Below are positions 1-4,862 of a DNA stretch of 19,925 nt, piece by piece (positions within the stretch are counted from its first letter, which is position 1; each line of letters starts with the position of its first letter). The translations under genes were made by a program, and so were the position numbers. Under the pieces are notes generated by a model that worked only from the letters and a program-made list of their open reading frames with translations, ran no database searches and was not told where the DNA came from. Source of the stretch: DASTCC01 sp035711465. GTDB lineage: Bacteria > Acidobacteriota > Vicinamibacteria > Vicinamibacterales > SCN-69-37. The DNA lies in contig DASTCC010000180.1 in NCBI GenBank assembly GCA_035711465.1, positions 1 through 19,925 on the forward strand, read 5' to 3'.

Positions 1-50
1 CCCTGCTCCGACCCTGCTCCGACCCTACTCCGACCCTACTCCGACCCTGC
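1..50. repeat. 11-bp direct tandem repeat
   Basis: Four complete copies of an 11-bp unit (CCCTRCTCCGA) run head to tail from base 1 to 44. A partial fifth copy follows to base 50. Copies 1-2 carry G and copies 3-4 carry A at the fifth position, so the array has diverged in pairs. It starts at the window edge and probably continues upstream. The period is close to one helical turn, and the array lies about 35 bp upstream of a -10-like box. It could be a binding-site array or simply a slippage minisatellite; the sequence does not decide. Confidence 0.85.
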
Positions 51-52
51 CC

Positions 53-75
53 AAGCCTCCAAGCCTTCAAGCCTC
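53..75. repeat. 8-bp direct repeat (AAGCCTYC)
   Basis: Nearly three copies of an 8-bp unit (AAGCCTCC, AAGCCTTC, AAGCCTC) follow directly after the 11-bp array. It is a second short tandem repeat of different period between the array and the promoter-like box. Its function is unknown. Confidence 0.7.
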
Positions 76-84
76 ATGTACAGC

Positions 85-90
85 TATCAT
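85..90 (+). promoter_or_regulatory. Candidate -10 box (TATCAT) for the TPR/BMC operon
   Basis: TATCAT matches the sigma-70 -10 consensus at 5 of 6 positions. Transcription would start near base 97 and give a leader of about 17 nt to the ATG at 114. No convincing -35 is visible at the usual spacing. The position favours the ATG at 114 over the upstream TTG at 90, which would lie at the edge of the box itself. This is a by-eye call only. Confidence 0.35.
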
Positions 91-113
91 TGCGAAGCAA
101 CCGTTCTCCCAAG

Positions 114-758
114 ATGTCCCGCGACTCCCTCGTCTTCGCCCTCTCCGGTACGCTGTTCGGTCTGATCGTCGGGTGGATCCTCGGTAGTCAGTCCGCCGAT
201 CCCCGCGCGGCTGTCGTCGGCGCCGGGGTGCCGTCGGCGGCGGCGGCGCCGACGCCGGGCGGGCGGGGTGGTGCGCCGCCGGCGCGGCCGCTCGATTCGG
301 CGAAGGCGGCCGAGCTCGAGGCGGTCGCGAACACAGACGCCGCCAACGTCGCCGTTCGCGTCGAGCTCGGCAACATGTATCTCGACGCCGATCGTCCGGA
401 CCTCGCGATTCCCTGGTATCAGGCGGCCCTGAAGCTCAACGCCAACGACGTCGACGTCAGCACCGACCTGGCGGTCAGTCTGTACTACGCGAATCGCGTC
501 GACGAGGCGCTCGCCCAAATCGATCGCTCGCTCGCGATCGACGCCAAGCATCTGAAGACGCTGCTCAACCGCGGCATCATGCTGGCGTTCGGCAAGAACG
601 ATCTCGAAGCCGCGGCGGCGACCTGGCAGCGCGTCATCGATCTCGCGCCCGACAGTCTGGAAGCGCGGCGCGCGAAGCAGGGGCTCGACGGCATCGCGTC
701 GCAGCATGGCGGCGGGGCCGGTGGCGCGCCGCCCGCGAGCGCCGGCGGAGGCTCGTGA
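114..758 (+). CDS. Membrane-anchored TPR protein
   Basis: The 214-residue protein has one hydrophobic N-terminal segment (about residues 5-25, rich in Leu/Gly/Ile) that should be a membrane anchor or uncleaved signal. An Ala/Pro/Gly-rich linker follows to about residue 65. About three TPR-type helical pairs span residues 78-185, shown by regularly spaced patterns such as LGNMYLDADRPDLAIPWYQ and LNRGIMLAFGKNDLEAA. The tail is Gly/Ala-rich. TPRs normally serve as protein-protein scaffolds, and here they would face the periplasm or the membrane surface. The ATG at 114 is preferred over the in-frame TTG at 90 because that TTG overlaps a -10-like box. The stop codon overlaps the next start (TGATG), so the two genes are translationally coupled. 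No specific role can be read from the sequence; a cytochrome-c-biogenesis or assembly-type TPR is possible. Confidence 0.8.
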   Translation: MSRDSLVFALSGTLFGLIVGWILGSQSADPRAAVVGAGVPSAAAAPTPGGRGGAPPARPLDSAKAAELEAVANTDAANVAVRVELGNMYLDADRPDLAIPWYQAALKLNANDVDVSTDLAVSLYYANRVDEALAQIDRSLAIDAKHLKTLLNRGIMLAFGKNDLEAAAATWQRVIDLAPDSLEARRAKQGLDGIASQHGGGAGGAPPASAGGGS

Positions 759-1045
759 TGGTTCTGACCTGGATCATCCGGCTGCTGGTCGTGCTCTTCG
801 TGATCCGCCTGATCGTGCGCGCGATCTACCGTTTCACCCGCGTCCAGCAGGCGCCGCGCCGCGGCGCGCGGCCGCTCGAGCGGGCCGGCGGCGCGCTCGT
901 GCGCGATCCGCAATGCGGCACCTACATCCCGCAGTCGAACGCCGTATCGCTCCGCGACGGCGGCGGGACGAAGTTCTTCTGTTCGGCGGCATGCCGCGAC
1001 ACCTGGGCGGCGACGCATCGCGCGCCCGGCGTCAGAGCGGGCTGA
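758..1045 (+). CDS. Small membrane protein with Cys-rich YHS-like tail (PP0621-like)
   Basis: The 95-residue protein starts with a strongly hydrophobic helix (residues 3-24). A short basic stretch follows, and then a compact domain with C53-G-T-Y, a DGGG turn and F-C75-S-x2-C79-R. The paired CG and FCS-x2-C arrangement resembles YHS/TRASH-type metal-binding zinc fingers and the PP0621 family of small membrane proteins often found beside TPR proteins. A GGAGG ribosome site at 746-750 sits 7 nt before the ATG, and the start overlaps the TPR gene's stop (TGATG). The aldolase gene begins only 2 bp after the stop, so all three are probably on one transcript. Metal binding is inferred from the Cys pattern. 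Whether the protein has anything to do with the microcompartment is unknown. Confidence 0.75.
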   Translation: MVLTWIIRLLVVLFVIRLIVRAIYRFTRVQQAPRRGARPLERAGGALVRDPQCGTYIPQSNAVSLRDGGGTKFFCSAACRDTWAATHRAPGVRAG

Positions 1046-1047
1046 CG

Positions 1048-1929
1048 ATGGCGGTCGATCTCGCGGCGCTGCGCGCGGACATCGTCGAAGTCGGCCGCCG
1101 GCTCTGGACGCGCGGCTTCGTCGCCTCGAACGACGGCAACATCAGCGTCAAGATCGGCCCCGATCGGCTGCTGATGACGCCGGCCAGCGTGTCGAAGGGC
1201 TTCATGACGCCGGAGATGATGGTGGTGACGGATCTGGCCGGGCAGGTGGTCGAGGCCGCACCGGGCCGGAAGCCGTCGTCCGAGATCCAGATGCATCTGG
1301 TCGCCTATCGCGAGCGGCCGGACATCGGTGCCGTGGTCCACGCGCATCCGCCGCTCTCGACCGGGTTCGCCGTGGCCGGCATTCCCCTGGATCGGGCGGT
1401 GCTCGCCGAAGTGGTGACGACGCTCGGCAGCATTCCGATTGCCGAGTACGCGACGCCGTCGACGAAAGCGCTGGCCGAATCGGTTGCGCCGTATTGCCGC
1501 GCCCACGACGGGCTGCTCCTCGCCAACCACGGCGCGCTCGCGCTCGGCAGGGACTTGTTCGCCGCCTATTACAAGATGGAGACGATCGAGCACTTCGCGC
1601 GCATCAGCCTGGTGGCGCGGATGCTCGGGCGCGAGCATCTGCTGTCGCGGGAGGAAGTCGAGCGGCTGCAGGGCCTGCGCGGCACGTACGGCATCGCGGC
1701 GCCCGCGCCGATTTGTCCGGATCCGTCGGCGCATGGCCGGGGCGACGTCTGCCAGGTGGTCGTCGCGCCGTCGGCGCCGGGCGAGCAGCTGGTTCCGGAC
1801 AGCAGCATGGCGCAGCCGATCGCGGCGACGCCGGTAGGTACCGACGGCGAGATTCGGCTAACATACGCCGAACTGAACGCGCTCGTCGACGAGGCCGTGC
1901 GACAGCTGGCCGCGGGGCGCGCTTCGTAA
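1048..1929 (+). CDS. BMC-associated class II aldolase (fuculose/rhamnulose-1-P aldolase type) with C-terminal encapsulation peptide
   Basis: The 293-residue protein has a class II aldolase/adducin core in residues 1 to about 210. The metal-binding set is visible: H98-A-H100 and H161 in NHG as zinc ligands, and E79 as the likely catalytic acid. Family members split L-fuculose-1-P or L-rhamnulose-1-P into DHAP and L-lactaldehyde. E. coli FucA is about 215 residues, so roughly 80 residues are added here. These are a Pro/Ala/Ser-rich linker and a final amphipathic helix from L271 (LTYAELNALVDEAVRQL). That is the layout of BMC encapsulation peptides, and BMC shell genes follow directly. Known aldolases of planctomycete-type (PVM) microcompartments also carry such tails. 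The start at 1048 is 2 bp after the upstream stop and begins the conserved domain; an in-frame upstream extension only overlaps the preceding genes. The exact sugar phosphate cannot be read from the sequence. Confidence 0.88.
   Translation: MAVDLAALRADIVEVGRRLWTRGFVASNDGNISVKIGPDRLLMTPASVSKGFMTPEMMVVTDLAGQVVEAAPGRKPSSEIQMHLVAYRERPDIGAVVHAHPPLSTGFAVAGIPLDRAVLAEVVTTLGSIPIAEYATPSTKALAESVAPYCRAHDGLLLANHGALALGRDLFAAYYKMETIEHFARISLVARMLGREHLLSREEVERLQGLRGTYGIAAPAPICPDPSAHGRGDVCQVVVAPSAPGEQLVPDSSMAQPIAATPVGTDGEIRLTYAELNALVDEAVRQLAAGRAS
1859..1864 (+). promoter_or_regulatory. Possible internal -10 box inside the aldolase 3' end
   Basis: The run ATTCGGCTAACATACG at 1852-1867 resembles the stretch ATTCGGATACAATCGC before the vWA gene (9817-9832) and the GCTATCATTGCG stretch near base 83. 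TAACAT matches the -10 consensus at 4 of 6 positions. It sits about 190 bp upstream of the BMC-H start and could give the shell genes their own transcript. It overlaps codons of the conserved encapsulation helix, so chance is a real alternative. Confidence 0.2.
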
Positions 1930-1942
1930 GGGCGAAGACCGA

Positions 1943-1962
1943 GAGCGCGCGGAAGCGCGCTC
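1943..1962 (+). promoter_or_regulatory. Perfect hairpin with GNRA tetraloop after the aldolase gene
   Basis: GAGCGCGC (1943-1950) and GCGCGCTC (1955-1962) form a perfect 8-bp stem closed by GGAA, a GNRA-type tetraloop. It lies 14 nt after the aldolase stop and no U-run follows. It therefore looks more like a 3'-end stabiliser, processing site or weak attenuator between enzyme and shell genes than a classic terminator. Confidence 0.6.
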
Positions 1963-2014
1963 CTCGCGAACGGCGCGGGGCGAAGGGCGCCCGCGAGTGA
2001 GCGAGTAGGGGAGT

Positions 2015-2035
2015 TCGAGGGGCGAAGCCCTTCGA
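2015..2035 (+). promoter_or_regulatory. Hairpin directly upstream of the BMC-H ribosome-binding site
   Basis: TCGAGGGGC (2015-2023) pairs with GCCCTTCGA (2027-2035): nine pairs including one G-U, with a GAA loop. It ends 5 nt before the strong ribosome site AAGGAG (2041-2046), which is 5 nt before the BMC-H ATG. A stable stem just upstream of a strong ribosome site could protect the 5' end of a processed shell-protein mRNA. GGGCGAAGCCC-like motifs may also be a dispersed repeat. Confidence 0.55.
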
Positions 2036-2051
2036 CCAATAAGGAGATCAA

Positions 2052-2336
2052 ATGGGCGAAGCCCTCGGGATGGTCGAGACTAAAGGCCTGGTGGCGATGA
2101 TCGAAGCTGCCGACGCCATGGTCAAAGCCGCGAAGGTCAACCTGGTCGGCTGGGAGAAGATTGGCGCCGGCTACGTCACCGCGATCGTGCGCGGCGACGT
2201 CGCGGCCGTGAAAGCCGCCACCGACGCCGGCGCCGCCGCCGCCCGACGCGTCGGAGAGCTCGTCTCGGTCCACGTCATTCCGCGCCCGCACGCCAACCTC
2301 GAGGACGTCCTGCCGATCGGCAAGGCGACGAAGTAA
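2052..2336 (+). CDS. BMC-H hexameric shell protein (PduA/EutM/CcmK family)
   Basis: This 94-residue protein is a single canonical BMC domain (Pfam BMC type), the usual length for a BMC-H. It forms the hexagonal tiles of the microcompartment facets. Visible hallmarks are VETKG at residue 8, the edge lysine region AMVKAAK (K25), the pore loop KIGAGYVT at 36-43, IVRGDVAAVKAA, and HVIPRPH near the end. The pore loop has Gly-Ala-Gly followed by Tyr41 where PduA has Gly-Ser-Gly-Leu, so the central pore may have a different selectivity. The ATG is preceded by AAGGAG, the strongest ribosome site in this operon, which fits the high copy number a hexamer needs. It is the only BMC-H seen here. Confidence 0.97.
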   Translation: MGEALGMVETKGLVAMIEAADAMVKAAKVNLVGWEKIGAGYVTAIVRGDVAAVKAATDAGAAAARRVGELVSVHVIPRPHANLEDVLPIGKATK

Positions 2337-2354
2337 GCGCCCGAGGGGCGCGTC

Positions 2355-2654
2355 ATGATCCTGGCGAAAGTCGTCGGCACGGTCGTCGCCACGCGCAAGG
2401 ACGAGCGGCTCGAGAGCTCGAAGCTGCTGGTCGCGAGGCCAATCGACGCGGCCGGCAAGCCCGAAGGCAACTACCTCGTCGCGGTCGACACCGTCGACGC
2501 CGGTTTCGGCGAGACCGTGCTGATCGTCTCCGGGTCGTCGGCCCGCATGGCCGCGGGCCTCAAGGATTGTCCGGTCGACGCGGCCATCGTCGGCATCGTC
2601 GACCACGTCGAGATCGAGGACGAGGACCGCCGCGTCGCCGCGGCGCGCGCCTGA
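2355..2654 (+). CDS. BMC-P pentameric vertex protein 1 (EutN/CcmL family)
   Basis: The 99-residue protein fits the EutN/CcmL fold, whose pentamers cap the vertices of the icosahedral shell. It has the typical N-terminal strand MILAKVVGTVVATRKD, the LESSKLLVARP segment, AGFGETVLIVSG, and the family's C-terminal PVDAAIVGIVDHVEI. About ten acidic/basic residues follow the domain. It starts 18 bp after the BMC-H stop with GAGGGG as ribosome site. Its stop overlaps the next start (TGATG). It is the first of three tandem paralogues that differ in their loops and tails. Confidence 0.95.
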   Translation: MILAKVVGTVVATRKDERLESSKLLVARPIDAAGKPEGNYLVAVDTVDAGFGETVLIVSGSSARMAAGLKDCPVDAAIVGIVDHVEIEDEDRRVAAARA

Positions 2655-2923
2655 TGCAGATCGCCCGCGTCATCGGCGACGTCGTCGCCACCATGAAGGA
2701 CCAGGCGCTCGAGGGCCACAAGCTGCTGGTGCTCCAGCCGATCGCGCCCGATCGGACGCCGATCGGCCGGATGCTGATCGCCGCCGACTCGAGCGGCGCC
2801 GGCGTCGGCGAGCACGTCTTCTTCGTTCGCGGCCGCGAGGCGTCGTTTCCGTTCCTGCCGGCCGAGCCGCCGGTGGACGCCTGCGTCGTCGGCATCGTCG
2901 ACAGCTGGGACGTCACGAAGTGA
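2654..2923 (+). CDS. BMC-P pentameric vertex protein 2 (EutN/CcmL family)
   Basis: The 89-residue protein has the same fold signature: MQIARVIGDVVATMKD, LEGHKLLVLQP, GAGVGEHVFFVRG and PVDACVVGIVD. The segment after the glycine strand is aromatic and proline-rich (REASFPFLPAEP) and unlike its two neighbours. There is no Shine-Dalgarno site. The ATG overlaps the previous stop (TGATG), so expression likely depends on coupling to vertex protein 1. The in-frame reading further upstream overlaps the preceding gene and is not conserved, so the ATG at 2654 is chosen. Confidence 0.94.
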   Translation: MQIARVIGDVVATMKDQALEGHKLLVLQPIAPDRTPIGRMLIAADSSGAGVGEHVFFVRGREASFPFLPAEPPVDACVVGIVDSWDVTK

Positions 2924-2981
2924 AGGCGCCCTCGTCCCTGACCGCACCCGTCGCACCAGGCGGCACCCGACCGCGCCAGCC

Positions 2982-3266
2982 ATGGTCTTAGCTCGTGTCC
3001 TCGGTCCGCTCGTCTCGACCCAGAAGCATCGCAAGCTCGAAGGCGCGAAGCTGCTGATCGTCCAGCCGCTCGCGCTCGACGACACCGCGAAGGGCGCGAC
3101 GCTCCTCGCCATCGACTCGGTCGGCGCCGGCGTCGGTGAAAAGGTGCTGGTCGTGATTGAGGGCAAGGCCGCAGGCGCTGCGCTGCGCCGCAAGGCCGCA
3201 CCCGTCGATGCCGCGATCATCGGCATCGTCGACGAAGTGACGCTGACTGCCGGAGCTGCGGTATGA
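2982..3266 (+). CDS. BMC-P pentameric vertex protein 3 (EutN/CcmL family)
   Basis: The 94-residue third paralogue reads MVLARVLGPLVSTQKH, LEGAKLLIVQP, GAGVGEKVLVVIEG and PVDAAIIGIVDEV. It is separated from vertex protein 2 by 58 bp of C-rich sequence with no clear ribosome site, the only loose junction among the BMC-P genes. The start is set by alignment with the other two. Its last codons overlap the next gene by ATGA. Three BMC-P paralogues are also typical of PVM-type microcompartments, where they may give vertices of different properties. Confidence 0.95.
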   Translation: MVLARVLGPLVSTQKHRKLEGAKLLIVQPLALDDTAKGATLLAIDSVGAGVGEKVLVVIEGKAAGAALRRKAAPVDAAIIGIVDEVTLTAGAAV

Positions 3267-3496
3267 CCGACGCGGAGCTCCGCGCGCTCGTCCGCGACGC
3301 CGTTGCGCGCCATCTCGGCCGGAGCGCCGAGCCTGCCGCGCCGCCGATGCCGTTACCGGCGCGCGCGGCGCCGGCGCCCGCGGCGCATCCCAGCCACGCG
3401 ATGTACCTGACGCTGATCAACACCGGCGATGCGTGCATCATCGAGCCCGACGTCGAGTGCACGCACTGCGGCTACTGCAGGACGCACGGACATTGA
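3263..3496 (+). CDS. Unrecognised 77-aa putative BMC cargo protein: encapsulation-like helix plus C-terminal CxxCxxC motif
   Basis: I do not recognise this family. The N-terminus (MTDAELRALVRDAVARHL) is a predicted amphipathic helix. It shares 9 of 16 aligned residues with the aldolase's C-terminal encapsulation-like helix. Residues 21-46 are a Pro/Ala-rich linker. The C-terminal 30 residues are a compact conserved-looking block with C58, then C66-x2-C69-x2-C72 and H68, H75, H77 at the very end. Such a cluster could bind zinc, iron or an Fe-S centre. The ATG overlaps the last BMC-P stop (ATGA) and has a CGGAG ribosome site 7-8 nt upstream, so it belongs to the BMC operon. The simplest reading is a small lumen-targeted metal or redox protein, or a linker between shell and enzyme. 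The targeting is inference; the metal ligand pattern is seen directly. Confidence 0.8.
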   Translation: MTDAELRALVRDAVARHLGRSAEPAAPPMPLPARAAPAPAAHPSHAMYLTLINTGDACIIEPDVECTHCGYCRTHGH

Positions 3497-4266
3497 TGCC
3501 GGCTCGGAGCGCGGGCCTCGGGGATCGGGGTCTGGACGGCACGCACACTCCGATCTCGTCGCCGCACGACGTCATGACGCGTCTCGGCCGCGCCATTCGT
3601 GGCATGGACGAGCCTGCCGTCGAGAAGATCAGTATCGACACCCGCCAAGATCCGTTCAAGGTGCTCGTCGCGACGATGCTCTCGGCGCAGACGCGCGACG
3701 AAGTCACGCACGCGGCGTCGACGCGATTGTTCGCGGTCGCCGACACACCGCGGGCGATGCTCAAGCTGACCGCACGCCGCATCGAGCGGCTGATCTACCC
3801 GGTGAGCTTCTATCGCAACAAGGCGCAGCATCTGCGAGCGGCCTGCCGGATCCTGATCACTCGTTACGGGGGCGTCGTGCCGGCGACGATGGAGGAGCTG
3901 CTGACGCTGCCAGGCGTCGGCCGCAAGACCGCGAACCTCGTCCTCATCCTGTCGCACGCCAGCCGCCGCAACATCTGTGTCGACACGCACGTGCATCGCA
4001 TCGGCAACCGGCTCGGCTGGGTGCGGACGCGCACGCCCGAGCAGACCGAGCAGGCGCTCTATCGCGTCGTGCCGCGACGCTGGTGGCCGCGCGTCAATCT
4101 CTATCTCGTCACCTGGGGGCAGAACGTCTGCCGGCCGGTCTACCCGCGATGCCCGGCCTGCGTGCTCGCCGACATTTGCCCCAAACGCAACGTCACTCGT
4201 GCTGGCGCACGGTCAATTGAGCCCGGCAGGGGTGAACCCGGGCCGGTCGTGCGTCAGCACGAGTGA
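3496..4266 (+). CDS. nth: Endonuclease III (DNA glycosylase/AP lyase)
   Basis: The 256-residue protein removes oxidised pyrimidines in base excision repair. The helix-hairpin-helix LPGVGRKTAN carries the catalytic lysine K144, and VDTHVHRI carries the catalytic aspartate D163. The 4Fe-4S loop C212-x6-C219-x2-C222-x5-C228 is complete. Canonical proteins of about 211 residues end just after this loop. Here about 25 extra residues follow, all encoded inside a long palindrome (4186-4273), so the tail is probably an acquired read-through. The N-terminus is also longer than usual. The ATG at 3496 overlaps the upstream stop (TGATG) and implies coupling to the BMC operon, but the in-frame ATG at 3574 would fit the conserved domain as well. 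A further upstream start at 3433 is unlikely. Confidence 0.92.
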   Translation: MPARSAGLGDRGLDGTHTPISSPHDVMTRLGRAIRGMDEPAVEKISIDTRQDPFKVLVATMLSAQTRDEVTHAASTRLFAVADTPRAMLKLTARRIERLIYPVSFYRNKAQHLRAACRILITRYGGVVPATMEELLTLPGVGRKTANLVLILSHASRRNICVDTHVHRIGNRLGWVRTRTPEQTEQALYRVVPRRWWPRVNLYLVTWGQNVCRPVYPRCPACVLADICPKRNVTRAGARSIEPGRGEPGPVVRQHE

Positions 4267-4273
4267 CGTTGCG
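4186..4273. repeat. 88-bp near-perfect palindrome across the nth 3' end
   Basis: Arms of 26 bp (4186-4211 and 4248-4273) are inverted copies with a single difference, which would be a G-U pair in RNA. The 36-nt loop contains its own hairpin: GCCCGG (4221-4226) against CCGGGC (4238-4243). The left arm encodes the last Nth residues after the Fe-S loop, and the nth stop lies in the right arm. No target-site duplication is visible at the edges and no T-run follows. It could be a MITE/REP-like insertion, an inverted duplication of the gene end, or a strong transcript-end structure. Confidence 0.9.
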
Positions 4274-4304
4274 GGATTAAGATCGGGGTCACGAAGGTGG
4301 GCCG

Positions 4305-4862
4305 ATGACCAAGACCATCCGCACGTCCCTGATTGCGATTGCCACCGCCGCGGCGATGGCGTCGCCTGGCGTCGACGTCGGCGCCGCTCGGGCGGGGAAT
4401 CCGATCCTCGACTTCGAAACCCAGAAAGGCACGTTCACCATCGAGCTCTATCAGGCCGACGCGCCCAAGAGCGTCGCCCACATCCTCGCTCTGGTGAAGA
4501 AGAACTTCTACCGCGGCCAGCGCTTCCATCGCGTCGAGGCCTCGCTCGCGCAGTTCGGCGATCCGGGGACACGCGACATGTCGCGCATCGACTACTGGGG
4601 CAGCGGCAACAGCGGCGCGCCGATCGGCGTCGCCGAGAATCTGAAGAAGTACAAGCACGTGCGCGGGACCGTGGCGATGGCCAACTCGGGCGACGCCCGG
4701 TCGTCCGACAGCCAGCTCTACATCATGAAAGCGGCCAGCCCGAGCCTGGACGGCAAGTACATCATCGTCGGACGCGTCACCAGCGGCATGGCGGTGGTCG
4801 ACAAGATCGTCAAGACCGATCGCATCGTCAACGTCACCATCAAAGCGGCAGGCCAGCCGTAG
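4305..4862 (+). CDS. Exported cyclophilin-type peptidyl-prolyl isomerase (atypical active site)
   Basis: The 185-residue protein begins with a plausible Sec signal (basic MTKTIR, a short Ala/Ile-rich stretch, cleavage near AARA-G about residue 31). A cyclophilin fold follows: GTFTIELYQADAPKSVAHIL, FYRGQRFHRV, GTVAMANSGD, SQLYIM and LDGKYIIVGRV. Cyclophilins speed cis-trans isomerisation of Xaa-Pro bonds, here presumably in the periplasm. The catalytic Arg in FHR is kept. Other active-site positions differ from the textbook form: the usual GFMIQGGD is replaced by ASLAQFGDPG, SQFFI by SQLYI, and the active-site Trp and His positions are changed (LDGKY for LDGKH). Activity may be reduced or specialised. 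AAGGTGG lies 4 nt before the ATG. The 3' end overlaps the convergent DUF72 gene by 23 bp. Confidence 0.88.
   Translation: MTKTIRTSLIAIATAAAMASPGVDVGAARAGNPILDFETQKGTFTIELYQADAPKSVAHILALVKKNFYRGQRFHRVEASLAQFGDPGTRDMSRIDYWGSGNSGAPIGVAENLKKYKHVRGTVAMANSGDARSSDSQLYIMKAASPSLDGKYIIVGRVTSGMAVVDKIVKTDRIVNVTIKAAGQP

Noticed and set aside
1..50. CRISPR array
   Set aside because: The units are 11 bp and adjacent without spacers, so this is a simple tandem repeat.
706..1047. N-terminal extension of the aldolase frame
   Set aside because: It overlaps the TPR tail and the YHS-like gene, is Arg/Ala-rich, and the conserved domain begins at 1048.
2924..2981. Possible small gene or regulator between BMC-P genes 2 and 3
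   Set aside because: The 58 bp are C-rich with weak CGCACCC-like similarity between segments, too short for a gene and without a stable hairpin.
4186..4273. Insertion sequence or tRNA gene at the palindrome
   Set aside because: No transposase, no target duplication and no cloverleaf or T-loop pattern; only an inverted repeat with a nested hairpin can be supported.
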